Assembly: GCA_037440405.1 (NCBI GenBank)
Contig: JBBIUE010000004.1
Coordinates: 1-64,000, forward strand
Reading direction: 5' to 3'
Source: JANMGV01 sp037440405
Lineage (GTDB): Bacteria; Planctomycetota; Planctomycetia; Pirellulales; Pirellulaceae
DNA length: 64,000 nucleotides
Shown: piece by piece, positions 26,804-35,513 of the stretch
Numbering within the stretch: position 1 is the stretch's first letter
How the letters are laid out: the number at the start of each line of letters is the position of its first letter
Notes under the pieces: model-generated
The model's input: only the letters and a program-made list of their open reading frames with translations
What the model was told of the DNA's origin: nothing
The model's database searches: none
Translations under genes and position numbers: made by a program

Positions 26804-26960
26804 CGGGGGCCTATGTATGAGGCTGTCACCATCGACACTGCCGCTGGACATCATCTTCATGCGCGAAATTCTTCGGGGGCCGGTGTATGGGGTTGTCACC
26901 ACCGACACTGCCGCTGGCCATCATCTTCATGCGCGAAATTCGCTGGGTTCCCGTGCATGG
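26804..26960. repeat. Imperfect 70-bp tandem repeat (about 2.3 copies)
   Basis: Copies of a 70-bp unit containing ATCATCTTCATGCGCGAAAT begin near 26804 and 26874, and a partial third near 26944. The two full copies share GACACTGCCGCTGG and differ at a handful of sites. A minus-strand frame runs through them and into the REPs, but I do not regard it as a gene. Confidence 0.85.
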
Positions 26961-27795
26961 GAATATCGTCGCGGGATGCCCAAATGCGAATGGTATCGTG
27001 GTGGACGCCGAGGTAGACAGAAGTGACAAAAGTCACCCGCAGCGTAAGCAAGGCACGATTTCAGGACTTTGCTCATTAAAAAAAGGGCAACTACGAGCAC
27101 TTACCAAAGGCAAGTTAACTTTTGTCGCTCGTATCGAGGTAATCGGTTGCTTCCGAAGTGTGCATGTTATCCGATAACTTGGTCATGGACTTAGCCTCGG
27201 CATGTGGGGCGCGAATTCTGCCAGACCTTCCGCCTAGTAAACCCGACATCGGTTGGACGGCACCTCGTCATTCTCGGTGACTTCGTGGCTGGGGAATTCG
27301 TTAACGACTGCGATATAGCACAACTTGCTGGTGACGAATGCCAACCTCGAGCAGGCGACAGAGGTGAAATCAGAGTCCGACAAAACGGTGCAGAGTCCGG
27401 TGCAGCAGTCCGCCGAAATGGGGCACAAGGAAAAGCCGCCACCAAGAAAGAAATCTAGTAATTCCAAAGATCATGGAACGCTGCAGGATGGTGCATCTAG
27501 CCTCAGCATTCCCACCGAGAAAATCCAGCGGAGAGGACAGGACGACAATTGAACTTTTTCTGATCGGCACCAGGGCACTGGCATTGGACTCACGCTTCAA
27601 TGACACATTGAAATCGATCGGTCTCGCCGAACCGAGCAGATAGCAGTGCGGGAAGGTGTGCTGCGTAATCGTCGCCGCTTTGGGGTACTCAGCCATTCGT
27701 CGTCTCGGTTTCAGTCGCTGCGCCTAACCGACGCGCCCAGGTTCAAAGTTGCCTTTTCGCGATCGAGTAAATCCATCGAGTGGACTGGCGCGATA
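26961..27795. other. Gap without a recognisable gene
   Basis: About 830 bases between the 70-bp repeats and the SDR gene. Several frames of 70-110 codons overlap on both strands and none has a motif or convincing ribosome binding site. A motif CCCGCAGCGTAAGCAAGG (about 27037-27056) resembles CCTGCAGCGTACGCAAGG near 31119, so it may be another dispersed repeat. This gap looks like the decayed edge of the accessory region. Confidence 0.4.
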
Positions 27796-28644
27796 TCAAT
27801 CTTGGACGGTGTCGACGACTGCGGTGACGAGATTGACAACAGCCGGGAGTGAACCCGCCACTGTGACGTTCTTCAACATCCCGCCGACCACTTTCGCGAA
27901 GATGAGGGAGTTCATCCACCTGGGGGCGAACCGGGTGGATGTCGTAGTCAATCGGTTCAGCAGGCCGGCGACCACCGTCGTCCTCCTGCCGAGCTTCCGC
28001 AGGGCGACTTCGACCACGGCCCCCGGCCGCATGGGCAAGCTCAGCGTGGCACCGCTCGGCCAGATTTCCGTGCGGGTCGGTCCTGGGCAGAGGGCAAGGA
28101 CGGTGATCCCGTCACCGGCAACCTCACTCGCAAATCCCTCGGCGAAGGTTAGGGCATGGGCCTTTGATGCGGCGTATCCGCTCATGCCGGGGACTCCGGC
28201 AAAGGCGAGCGTCGAAGCCACGAAGACAACCCCGCCCCGCCCCCGCTCCCGCAGCCGTCGTCCGAAATGGTGGGCGAGCACCAACATGGCACGGGTGTTG
28301 AGGTTCAACTGGTTCAATTCGTCGTGCAGCTCGTGGTTGAGGAACCGTCCCGCCCTGAGGACACCCGCGTTATTCACGAGGAGACCGATGTCAAGCTCGT
28401 GCGTGGCCTCAGCGACGACCGGCAGAAAGTCGTCCGCCGCCAGATCGGCTGGAACGATTCGGGTGTTGACGGAATGTCGGTCTTGCAGGTCGTCGGCCAG
28501 CTTTCTCAAGCGGTCGTCACGCCGGGCGATCAGCACCAGGTGGATGCCCTTGCCAGCGAGTTGTCGGGCGAAGGCTTCGCCGATCCCCGACGAAGCGCCA
28601 GTCACCACGGCCCAAGGTCCGAAGCGGACGGCAAAGTCGTTCAT
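27796..28644 (-). CDS. Short-chain dehydrogenase/reductase
   Basis: A 282-residue classical SDR. Cofactor loop VTGASSGIGEAFA, NNAGV structural motif, Ser in VASTLAF and the catalytic YAASK are all in place. It should be an NAD(P)-dependent oxidoreductase; the C-terminal 40 residues are hydrophobic (FAKVVGGMLKNVTVAG) and may touch the membrane. It is the last gene of the MarR-controlled cassette, 27 bases after the Fe-S/SCP2 gene, and clearly richer in G+C than hsd genes to its left, which suggests a separate origin. The substrate is unknown. Confidence 0.92.
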   Translation of the reverse strand: MNDFAVRFGPWAVVTGASSGIGEAFARQLAGKGIHLVLIARRDDRLRKLADDLQDRHSVNTRIVPADLAADDFLPVVAEATHELDIGLLVNNAGVLRAGRFLNHELHDELNQLNLNTRAMLVLAHHFGRRLRERGRGGVVFVASTLAFAGVPGMSGYAASKAHALTFAEGFASEVAGDGITVLALCPGPTRTEIWPSGATLSLPMRPGAVVEVALRKLGRRTTVVAGLLNRLTTTSTRFAPRWMNSLIFAKVVGGMLKNVTVAGSLPAVVNLVTAVVDTVQD

Positions 28645-28671
28645 GTGGTACTCCTTTGGGAATTTCGGTCG

Positions 28672-30009
28672 TCAGGACGGGAAACACTTGCCGAAGGCGA
28701 CCAGCAGCCTTGGCGACCCCTTGACACGAATCTTCCGCCGCAGCAGTGCCCACACCAAGTTTTTTTCCTTCCTCAGAAAGCCGATCCACGTTTGCGAATC
28801 GGCGGTCACGTGCAGATCGGGCTGGCCGACATGCCCTTCTTTCACGCTGAGCTTCTGTCCCTGAATCACGACCGTTGCCTGCCGCTGCTCATTGCCGGTG
28901 AACGTGAAGTGGAAAGTGGCGCTCAATCCCGCCGACTTGCCTGGCTGAAAGACGTTTGGCATTCCTTTCAGGAAAACCTCGATGGTGTTCGGCCGCAGGG
29001 TGTTGCCCACGTGCTTGAACTTTTTGTGGGGGAACCGTTTCGCGACATGATCCTCGGCATCGGAGTTCTTGTTGACGTAAATCGTCTCTTCCCTCTCCTG
29101 GAGGGGTTTGACGATTTCCTTGAGATGGGCCTTCCGATCCGCGAGGAACGGCCCAATGACGACTTCTCCGGCCGGGCAGACCGCCAGGCAGTAAGCCGCT
29201 TTGTAGTTCGCACCGTAGGACAGACTCTGCCACATCGAGGCTGATTCCGCATCGCTAACGCGACTGCGGTAGTCGCGGGCGCTGCTGCTGTCGGCCACCT
29301 GCTCGACCCAGTCGGTGAAGCCCCCCATGAACTCACGGTAGTTATGGGTGTAGCAGGCCGAGAAGTTGAAGTCTCCCTCCGACGAAATTGCCCCGACAGG
29401 ACAAGCGGCCACGCACAGTTTGCATTCCAGACACGGGTTGTAGTTGATCGGCTGGTTCGTCTCTGAAACCTCAGCATCCAGCAGGATGGTTCCCAGCAGG
29501 ATGAAATTGCCGAACTTCTCGTGGATCACGTTCCGGTGAATGCCCATCATTCCCAGCCCTGCCGCCACCGCGACCGGCTTGTGTGACACGCCCCACACCT
29601 TGCCGGGGAATCGGCCCATCTCCATCGGGAAGCCCATCGCCGAGTTCATGGCTCGAATTCCTCGGTCTTCCAGAGTCTGAACCACGCTCCGGGCAATGTC
29701 ATCGACCTCATCCCCGCCGTGGTGAAATTCGAGGTTGGCGACCGAGCGAGCCGGTGTCCGGATGGCCTCTCGATTCATGCGAACCACGAAACTGATCAGG
29801 GTCTTGGTGTGGGGGAACGCCTTGAGGATGTCCTGGCGCTGATCGTCCAAAGCGGGTCTGCCGATCTCGACAATTCCCACGTCATCAGCACCAGCTTCAA
29901 GGACCAGTTGCTTCAGCCATCCGGCATCCAGCGACTCCTTCTAAGGCGGAACGGAAGATACGGTTTTGAGGTAAATCCGCTGCACGGTCGGGTGATCTTC
30001 GAGCTTCAT
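28672..30009 (-). CDS. Fe-S (double 4Fe-4S) protein with C-terminal SCP2-like domain; in-frame amber codon
   Basis: ATG 30009 follows a strong AAGGAGG and encodes MKLEDHPTVQRIYLKTVSSVPP. TAG (29941-29943) comes next, and the same frame resumes as KESLDAGWLKQLVLEAGADD and runs 400 more residues. The main part has two cysteine clusters, CLECKLCVAACP and, later, C-x3-C (CLAVCP), of the QueG/reductive-dehalogenase type. A C-terminal region resembles an SCP2 sterol-carrier domain (FTFTGNEQRQATVVIQGQKLSVKEG, DLHVTADSQTWIGFL). The family probably does redox chemistry on a bound hydrophobic or corrinoid substrate; the true function is unknown. Without readthrough only a GTG at 29880 could start translation, without a good site. 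It lies 42 bases after marR stop and carries a putative MarR operator just upstream. Confidence 0.8.
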
Positions 30010-30021
30010 GGCTACCTCCTT

Positions 30022-30038
30022 ATTGTATATGCAACTAT
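30022..30038. promoter_or_regulatory. Putative MarR operator, copy 2 (before the Fe-S/SCP2 gene)
   Basis: ATTGTATATGCAACTAT is identical to the site upstream of marR. Its core TTGTATATGCAA is a near-perfect inverted repeat (TTG-ATAT-CAA), the style of MarR-family operators. It lies just 5' of the AAGGAGG of the Fe-S gene. Confidence 0.7.
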
Positions 30039-30051
30039 ATGGGCAAGAAAA

Positions 30052-30507
30052 TCAGCTTGCGGCGGCCCCTTGGCTGACTCGTTTCATGGCTTGGTTCAAC
30101 TGCACCACGAACCCTTCCCCCAGAACCTTCTTGACCTGCTGCTGCGCCTCGCTCCAGGCCGGAATCGCTTTTTCCAGGAGCTTGCGTCCCGGTGGTGTCA
30201 GGCGAAAAGGCTGCGAACGGCCATCCTCGTCGGGCACCACTTCCAGCCAGCCGCGTGCCTTCATTCGTTCGACGTTGCGGCTGAGGGTCGAAACGTCGAG
30301 ATGGAGATGTTCACAAACTTCAACGTGGCGAGCGGTACCCATCTTGGCGGCGGCGACGAGAATGTTCATTTGGCTCACCTTCAAGTCGAGCGACCGCAAG
30401 GCGTCGTCGTAGATGTTGGTGACAATGCGATTCAACATGCGCAGCCGAACGGCAACGCACTCGCTGGCAACCTTGTCAATCATTGCTTGCATAGGCTCAG
30501 CTCCCAT
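30052..30507 (-). CDS. MarR-family transcriptional regulator
   Basis: A 151-residue winged-helix regulator. The recognition region reads HVEVCEHLHLDVSTLSRNVERMKARGWLEVVPDEDGRSQPFRLTPPGRKLL, split here by known MarR landmarks: helix 4 (STLSRNVERMKARGWL), the wing (DEDGRSQPFRLT) and the start of the last helix. MarR proteins are dimeric repressors released by small ligands. ATG 30507 is chosen because GAGGAGG lies 7 bases upstream. Two identical 17-bp near-palindromes flank the gene, one in its leader and one before the next gene, so autoregulation plus control of the downstream Fe-S and SDR genes is likely. Confidence 0.9.
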   Translation of the reverse strand: MGAEPMQAMIDKVASECVAVRLRMLNRIVTNIYDDALRSLDLKVSQMNILVAAAKMGTARHVEVCEHLHLDVSTLSRNVERMKARGWLEVVPDEDGRSQPFRLTPPGRKLLEKAIPAWSEAQQQVKKVLGEGFVVQLNQAMKRVSQGAAAS

Positions 30508-30526
30508 TTCAGGCCTCCTCAACTTA

Positions 30527-30543
30527 ATTGTATATGCAACTAT
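30527..30543. promoter_or_regulatory. Putative MarR operator, copy 1 (marR leader)
   Basis: The 17-bp ATTGTATATGCAACTAT is repeated exactly at 30022-30038. It lies 20 bases upstream of the marR start codon, next to the GAGGAGG ribosome site, a position suited to autorepression. Confidence 0.72.
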
Positions 30544-30806
30544 CGGTTTGTCAAGAGGGAATCCGTCAACTTCCCAGAAGGGAATCCCAATCCGGGCGCC
30601 CCCTGTTGGCGAATCGGTCACGGATATCGTGAGCCTGGCGTGCAATGGCTCAGAGACCTGCTGTTGAAACTAGCGACTGGATTTGAACCGCCCATCGAGC
30701 AGCGCCGTAAGAGGTTGCGTCAATTGATCTGAAACATCGGACCATGATGCTGCATTCTTTGAACCCGATCTACGGATCCGCAAGTCCCCGGCCCGCAAAT
30801 ATGAAA

Positions 30807-30832
30807 GCCCTTCGACGTTCTCGTCGAAGGGC
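30807..30832 (-). terminator. Intrinsic terminator after tRNA-Ser
   Basis: A perfect 10-bp GC-rich stem (GCCCTTCGAC/GTCGAAGGGC) with a 6-base loop. On the minus strand it is followed by TTTCATATTT. It lies 17 bases downstream of the tRNA 3' end, exactly where a terminator is needed. Confidence 0.85.
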
Positions 30833-30848
30833 GGTTTCTGAAAACAAG

Positions 30849-30937
30849 CGGAGAGGACAGGATTCGAACCTGCGGTAGGGTGTTACCCCTACGCCGATTT
30901 AGCAAACCGGTGCTTTCGACCACTCAGCCACCTCTCC
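30849..30937 (-). tRNA. tRNA-Ser(GCU)
   Basis: An 89-nt class II tRNA. Acceptor GGAGAGG pairs with CCTCTCC, discriminator G. The anticodon loop TTGCTAA gives GCT (plus-strand AGC at 30901-30903). It has a long variable arm (GTAGGGGTAACACCCTAC) and a T loop TTCGAAT. CCA is not encoded. Confidence 0.95.
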
Positions 30938-31227
30938 GAAATGTCGAGACTCAAGAATTGTCGCAATTTCGCGCAACCATGCAATGCCCATTCGTCAAAA
31001 AAGCATGTGTAGAGACACCCCAAAAGCTCTCAGGTTCAGGTTATGTCGATTCTGAGTTGACACCACTGCGAGTCAAAGGCAGTGAGTCGATGGATGGAAC
31101 AGAAGCGACAATCGTAGCCTGCAGCGTACGCAAGGAATTACGGATGATGATTCTTCCAGCATTCCGGCTGAGGATTGCGATCATGCCGGTTAATCCGTAA
31201 AACTTGGACATTCAAACGCTGACCTGG

Positions 31228-32535
31228 TCAGGCTCGCGGTTGTGAGTTTACATCGTTCTGCGGTGATGGCGGAGTGGCCTGAGGGCGGTTGGGACGGGCG
31301 ATTTGCGGCATCAGCATACGTTGAATATCCGCCGGACTGCGCAAATCCATGAGTTCACGGCGTGCGGCGTCGCTATTCAAATAAGCCTCGAAGCTGGCTT
31401 TTTCACTTATTCTGCCGATCGTGACATTGCGATTAAGCAGCATAAACCAGTTTCGAAACTTTTCACTTCGGTCCTTATCCTTCAAGCTTGCAAAGAGTTC
31501 TCTCACTTCTGCGGACAACGTTGGTGAAAGGAGGTTTTCCCAAGACGGCTGATTGGCGAACCATCCCATTCGTCGGAACTGCTCGTGCAAGAACGGTGGC
31601 AGTTTATCGAGCCATTCTTCTAGATTTTGGTACTCCAATTGTGCGAGTTCCACCGGCTCGTCGCTGTCCCATTCAAGCAAGTACCAATCGAGCACGGACA
31701 TGCAACAAAGTTCACGAAGCCGAGCCAGTTGTTCATCTCTCGGCAGCGACTGAAACATTCCGCGTTCATTGTCTGGCATAGACTCCAATATCTCTGAAGC
31801 GACCGTCAGCACTTGACGTGCAAGTTCGGGGTCCGCCTCATTTGCGATTTGCTTTTGAACTGACGTCAGAGCGCTACGCTGTTCCGATGGAATTCGGCTC
31901 CATTCGCGATGGCGGCGCCACATAATGCCCTTTTGATCATTGGTGAGTTCCGCGAGCCAGCTCTCCCGGCGATCCAATTCTCGCGGCATTTCGGGGAGAA
32001 TGCGTTCTTGGAATTGATGATCGACCAGAATCTTCCAATTGGGAACGCTGGTCACCGTGCGAATGATGGATTCGAGATCTGCAGGTTGAGAGGCCAATTC
32101 GCTAGCCACTTTTAACCCAGGTAAATTGGAGATCAGCACCAATTCACGCAACTGGTTACGGTCCTTCGAAATTCGAGTCACATTGCCTACGATCGACCCC
32201 AGCAGCGCTGAGCAGAACACCAACAGAACGGGCCAAAAGCGTTTGAAAGTTAAACTGAAAACACTGCTTTGCCGCAGGGACTCCGTGTCTTCCGGTCCAG
32301 AGAGTTTTGCAGTCAGCAATTCGAGCGTGCTACGAGTGAACTCATCGCCAGCTTCTACTTGCAGAAAATCATCCAGAGCGTCCCATGCACGCTGCAGTTC
32401 GCCCAGTCGCTTGCTCAAGTCGGGTTCACGAACCAATCGAGCGCGTACCATTTCCTTTTCTGATTCGGAAATCTCATCATCCAAGTACGCTGTTAGCAGT
32501 TCGTCATCGATTTCCATTTGTTCTGGGTTACGCAT
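31228..32535 (-). CDS. Membrane-anchored anti-sigma factor with large exported domain
   Basis: A 435-residue protein. The N-terminal cytoplasmic part resembles an anti-sigma domain (DDELLTAYLDDEISESEKEMVRARL). One membrane helix follows (FWPVLLVFCSALLGSIVGNV, about residues 103-122), and then a charged, helical C-terminal domain of about 300 residues without a known motif. The usual job is to hold the sigma factor at the membrane until a signal reaches the exported domain. Its ATG (32535) lies inside the end of the ECF sigma gene (8-base overlap with the TAA at 32528-32530), so the pair is translationally coupled. The exported domain is unusually large and may sense an envelope or protein-binding signal. 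Confidence 0.8.
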   Translation of the reverse strand: MRNPEQMEIDDELLTAYLDDEISESEKEMVRARLVREPDLSKRLGELQRAWDALDDFLQVEAGDEFTRSTLELLTAKLSGPEDTESLRQSSVFSLTFKRFWPVLLVFCSALLGSIVGNVTRISKDRNQLRELVLISNLPGLKVASELASQPADLESIIRTVTSVPNWKILVDHQFQERILPEMPRELDRRESWLAELTNDQKGIMWRRHREWSRIPSEQRSALTSVQKQIANEADPELARQVLTVASEILESMPDNERGMFQSLPRDEQLARLRELCCMSVLDWYLLEWDSDEPVELAQLEYQNLEEWLDKLPPFLHEQFRRMGWFANQPSWENLLSPTLSAEVRELFASLKDKDRSEKFRNWFMLLNRNVTIGRISEKASFEAYLNSDAARRELMDLRSPADIQRMLMPQIARPNRPQATPPSPQNDVNSQPRA

Positions 32536-33253
32536 GATCCCCCTCATCGTCTGAAACTTCCATACTCTGAATGAGTCCTTCTTCCATGTAAGGTTGAAGC
32601 ATGAGCTTCAGATTGGCTCGAGCGCGGCTCAATAGGGATTTGACGGCTTTGACAGAAAGGTCCATCGTGTCAGCAATCTCTTGATAGCTCAGTCCCTCAA
32701 ATTTGCACAAGAGCAGGGCCATGCGCTGACGCTCACCGAGGGCTTCAATCGCTTGCTGCACCATCGCAGCACGTTCAGAGCGATCGATTCGCCTAGTGGG
32801 GAGGCTTGCACTGTTTGCAACCGCAAGGTTCTCAATCGCAAGCCCAGTGGTCGACATGCTCTCGGATGTTGAAACTTGATATTCCTTTCTCCGAGATCGA
32901 TCGCGCAGTGCATTATTGGCCAGATTGGTTGCGATTCGAAATATCCAAGTGGAGAATTTCGCAGTCGGCAAGTATGTCTTGCGGGATCGAAATACGCGGA
33001 GAAAAACATCTTGCGCGAGGTCTTCTGCTTGATCACGGGATCCGGTCCATCCGTACATAACACGAAACACACGGTTCTTGTACCGATCTACAAGTTGTTC
33101 AAATGCGGCTGCATCATCATCGCGAACGCGCAACATCAAATCGATATCGGGGTCCGAATGATAGCCATTTGGCGGGGAGTCCTGATTTTCCAAATCGGTA
33201 AACCTTCTTCTCGTTTCAGCTGGGCCGTCTCGGAGGGAGAAACGACCATCCAT
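32528..33253 (-). CDS. ECF RNA polymerase sigma factor (RpoE-like)
   Basis: A 241-residue sigma factor. Region 2 includes FEQLVDRYKNRVFRVMYGWTGSRDQAEDLAQDVFLRVFRS split by its core motif DQAEDLAQDVFLRVF; region 2.4 has AKFSTWIFRIATNLANNALR. Region 4 has LGERQRMALLLCKFEGLSYQEIADTM followed by DLSVKAVKSLLSRARANL. This is the classic RpoE-type layout. The frame is open further upstream (to 33427), but ATG 33253 is a better start for the family. The anti-sigma gene overlaps its end. It is divergent from the FHA/sigma54 activator gene, sharing a promoter region of about 290 bases. Confidence 0.9.
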   Translation of the reverse strand: MDGRFSLRDGPAETRRRFTDLENQDSPPNGYHSDPDIDLMLRVRDDDAAAFEQLVDRYKNRVFRVMYGWTGSRDQAEDLAQDVFLRVFRSRKTYLPTAKFSTWIFRIATNLANNALRDRSRRKEYQVSTSESMSTTGLAIENLAVANSASLPTRRIDRSERAAMVQQAIEALGERQRMALLLCKFEGLSYQEIADTMDLSVKAVKSLLSRARANLKLMLQPYMEEGLIQSMEVSDDEGDHA

Positions 33254-33543
33254 TAGAACCCCGTGCGTCGCTGACCAATTGAACAATTGTCTTCGATTAC
33301 CCGTATTCCCTTCTTTGAATGGACCGAAATTCATTGGATTGCGGGTAAAACCAGATTTTACCCCAAAACTTTTTCTTCGTAACGCGGTTTGAACTTGGTG
33401 CGGCGGAAACCGGATGCTCTTGTACAAATTCCTGGCCGGACGTTAAGTTCTAGGTGGTTATCTGGAGAATCAAGGCCGTCTCTTTCCGTTTCCGCCGAAA
33501 TAAGCTTCTAGATGAAACGTTCCTTGAGCTAAAAGGTTCCGGT

Positions 33544-35373
33544 ATGCCTGCAAGTTTGGTGGTGCTTCGCGGTAAACAAGTCAGCAATCGATATCAGTTA
33601 GACCCGATTCGAAACTATCGAATTGGACGCGGCACCGAATGCGAAATCCAAATCAGCGATCCGCTTTCATCGCGGGTTCACGCAATCTTGGTTGCCAAAG
33701 AAGGCAAGTGGCATGTTCAAGACGCGGGAAGCCGGAACGGAACATTCGTGAATGGTTCCAAGATTGACGATGCGCGACTCGCTTCGGGGAGCCGAATTCG
33801 GATTGGCAACTTCGAATTCGAGCTGATCGAACAAATCACCTCGGAGTCCTCGACTTCTGAAAATCAAATCATTTCTCAGAAGCTAGTTCAAGAAGTTCCG
33901 ATGTCCGAGGAGCATACGACATCCTCTGCGGTCAAAGCTCTGCACGACAACAAACGAGTTCAGGACCTATTGGACTTGTTTCAGTTTTCGATGCGGATGC
34001 TCAATGTGTACGAGCCAACCGAGGTAACGGAACTTGGCCTGGAGGTTTTGAAGGCACGGACACAGGCCACCGTGGTTGGCGTTTTGTGGTCCGATGCCGA
34101 GGGAACGCTGCGACCGCACCAGATCATTCCGCCTTCCGGCGAGAACCACTTAAAGTTGGCGAAACAACTGACGGACTTGGTTTGCCATGGCAGCCGCGCG
34201 ATATGGGTCAAGAACGAACGGAAGTTCAGCGATGAGATTTCCAAATTTTTCGCCGACGCGATTTGCGCTCCCATCTTGCGGGAATCGAAAACGATTGGAG
34301 CCATCCACGTTTATCGCGAGAATCGTGAATTCTCCGATTACGATTTTGACTTTGTCGTGACGGTGTCCAATGTCATTAGTGTCGCTCTCGAGCGCGCCCA
34401 GAATCAAAAGGCAGTGCAAGCGAATCGCGATCGGCTCGCCGAAAAAAATGCGTGGTTCGACGATATGATTGGATCGAGCAACCCGATCCGAGAATTGAAG
34501 CAGAAGATTGCTCGAGTCTCAGCAGCTAGCGGTTGCGTGCTGATACGCGGCGAGAGCGGTTCCGGAAAGGAACTCGTGGCTCGCGCGATTCATCGTGCAA
34601 GTCCTCGCGCGAATCGTCCGATGCTGAGTGTCAACTGCGCTGCCATTCCATCAGAGCTGATGGAGAGTCAATTATTCGGGCATCGCAAGGGAGCTTTCAC
34701 CGGAGCCGACAAGGACCATATCGGTTGGTTCCAACAAGCCGACACAGGCACGCTGTTCTTGGACGAAATTGGCGAACTGACATTGGAAGGCCAAGCGAAA
34801 TTGTTGCGGATTCTTGAAGGGCATCCGTTTCTTCCGGTTGGAGCAACGAAAGAAATTCGAGTCGATGTCCGTGTCGTCGCAGCTACGAATCGCGATTTGA
34901 AGGAGTTTGTGCGGGAACGAAGATTCCGTGAGGATTTGTTTTATCGCCTCAGCGTCTTCGAACTTTGGATACCGCCTGTACGCGATCGTGGAGATGACAT
35001 TGGCCTGCTCGTCGATCACTTCTTTGATCACTTCCGCAAGATTCACGGACGACCGAATCTCAAACTCGGTGAGCGTGCGAGAGAACGGCTGTTACGTGCT
35101 CCGTGGCCAGGCAACGTCCGTCAAATCCGGAACGTTATCGACTCGGCGGTGGTTCTTGCTTCGAGTGACGAGATTCAAGTCACCGATTTAGGCTTGCAGG
35201 AAGCGCAAGAATCCATCGAGGATAGTTTGAATATCGAGGCTTGGGAGAAGCGTCTGATCCGAGAAGCACTCAGCCGCTCCAACGGAAACATTCCCGCTGC
35301 ATCCGAACTTCTTGGTATCAGCCGAGCGACGCTCTATCGCAAGCTCGCCACCTATGGAATTGAGCGGAGTTGA
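33544..35373 (+). CDS. FHA-GAF sigma54-dependent transcriptional activator
   Basis: A 609-residue enhancer-binding protein. Residues 1-100 form an FHA domain (YRIGRGTECEIQISDPLSSRVHAI core, RNGTFVNG), which reads phosphothreonine. Next is a GAF-like domain (about 140-290). The AAA+ domain has Walker A GESGSGKELVARAIH, the sigma54-contact motif GAFTGAD, and Walker B TLFLDEIGEL. A Fis-type helix-turn-helix ends the protein (NIPAASELLGISRATLYRKL). FHA input in place of a receiver suggests control by Ser/Thr kinases rather than a histidine kinase, in line with the many kinases of this lineage. ATG 33544 follows AAAGG; an upstream extension lacks homology. Confidence 0.92.
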   Translation: MPASLVVLRGKQVSNRYQLDPIRNYRIGRGTECEIQISDPLSSRVHAILVAKEGKWHVQDAGSRNGTFVNGSKIDDARLASGSRIRIGNFEFELIEQITSESSTSENQIISQKLVQEVPMSEEHTTSSAVKALHDNKRVQDLLDLFQFSMRMLNVYEPTEVTELGLEVLKARTQATVVGVLWSDAEGTLRPHQIIPPSGENHLKLAKQLTDLVCHGSRAIWVKNERKFSDEISKFFADAICAPILRESKTIGAIHVYRENREFSDYDFDFVVTVSNVISVALERAQNQKAVQANRDRLAEKNAWFDDMIGSSNPIRELKQKIARVSAASGCVLIRGESGSGKELVARAIHRASPRANRPMLSVNCAAIPSELMESQLFGHRKGAFTGADKDHIGWFQQADTGTLFLDEIGELTLEGQAKLLRILEGHPFLPVGATKEIRVDVRVVAATNRDLKEFVRERRFREDLFYRLSVFELWIPPVRDRGDDIGLLVDHFFDHFRKIHGRPNLKLGERARERLLRAPWPGNVRQIRNVIDSAVVLASSDEIQVTDLGLQEAQESIEDSLNIEAWEKRLIREALSRSNGNIPAASELLGISRATLYRKLATYGIERS

Positions 35374-35513
35374 ACGCACTGTCGAAAATGGCAACGCAAT
35401 CGCGGCTTTCGCAGTTCAACCAAGGCGGCGAGATGGCCAAGGATTGCTGAGCAGATAGGAAGCCACGCTGAGGCGACTGCTCTGCTCGGGAGCCCAAACA
35501 ATCGAAGCTCCGA

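Larger units (their letters stand above)
30508..30848. other. Gap between marR and tRNA-Ser
   Basis: Apart from the operator at 30527-30543 and the hairpin at 30807-30832, I see no gene here. It contains the likely promoter of the MarR cassette. Confidence 0.45.

Noticed and set aside
26645..26908. An 87-codon minus-strand frame across the 70-bp repeats and REPs
   Set aside because: The frame is open only because of the repeats, runs through REP sequence at its end, and has no motif.
27203..27552. Short frames of 75-84 codons in the gap before the SDR gene
   Set aside because: Overlapping frames on both strands, no family match and no clear start signal; more likely non-coding.
28672..30009. 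TAG as pyrrolysine or selenocysteine-like recoding
   Set aside because: No pylT/pylS-like genes or recoding element are seen, and the position is in a non-conserved N-terminal segment. A simple nonsense mutation is more likely, though readthrough is left open.
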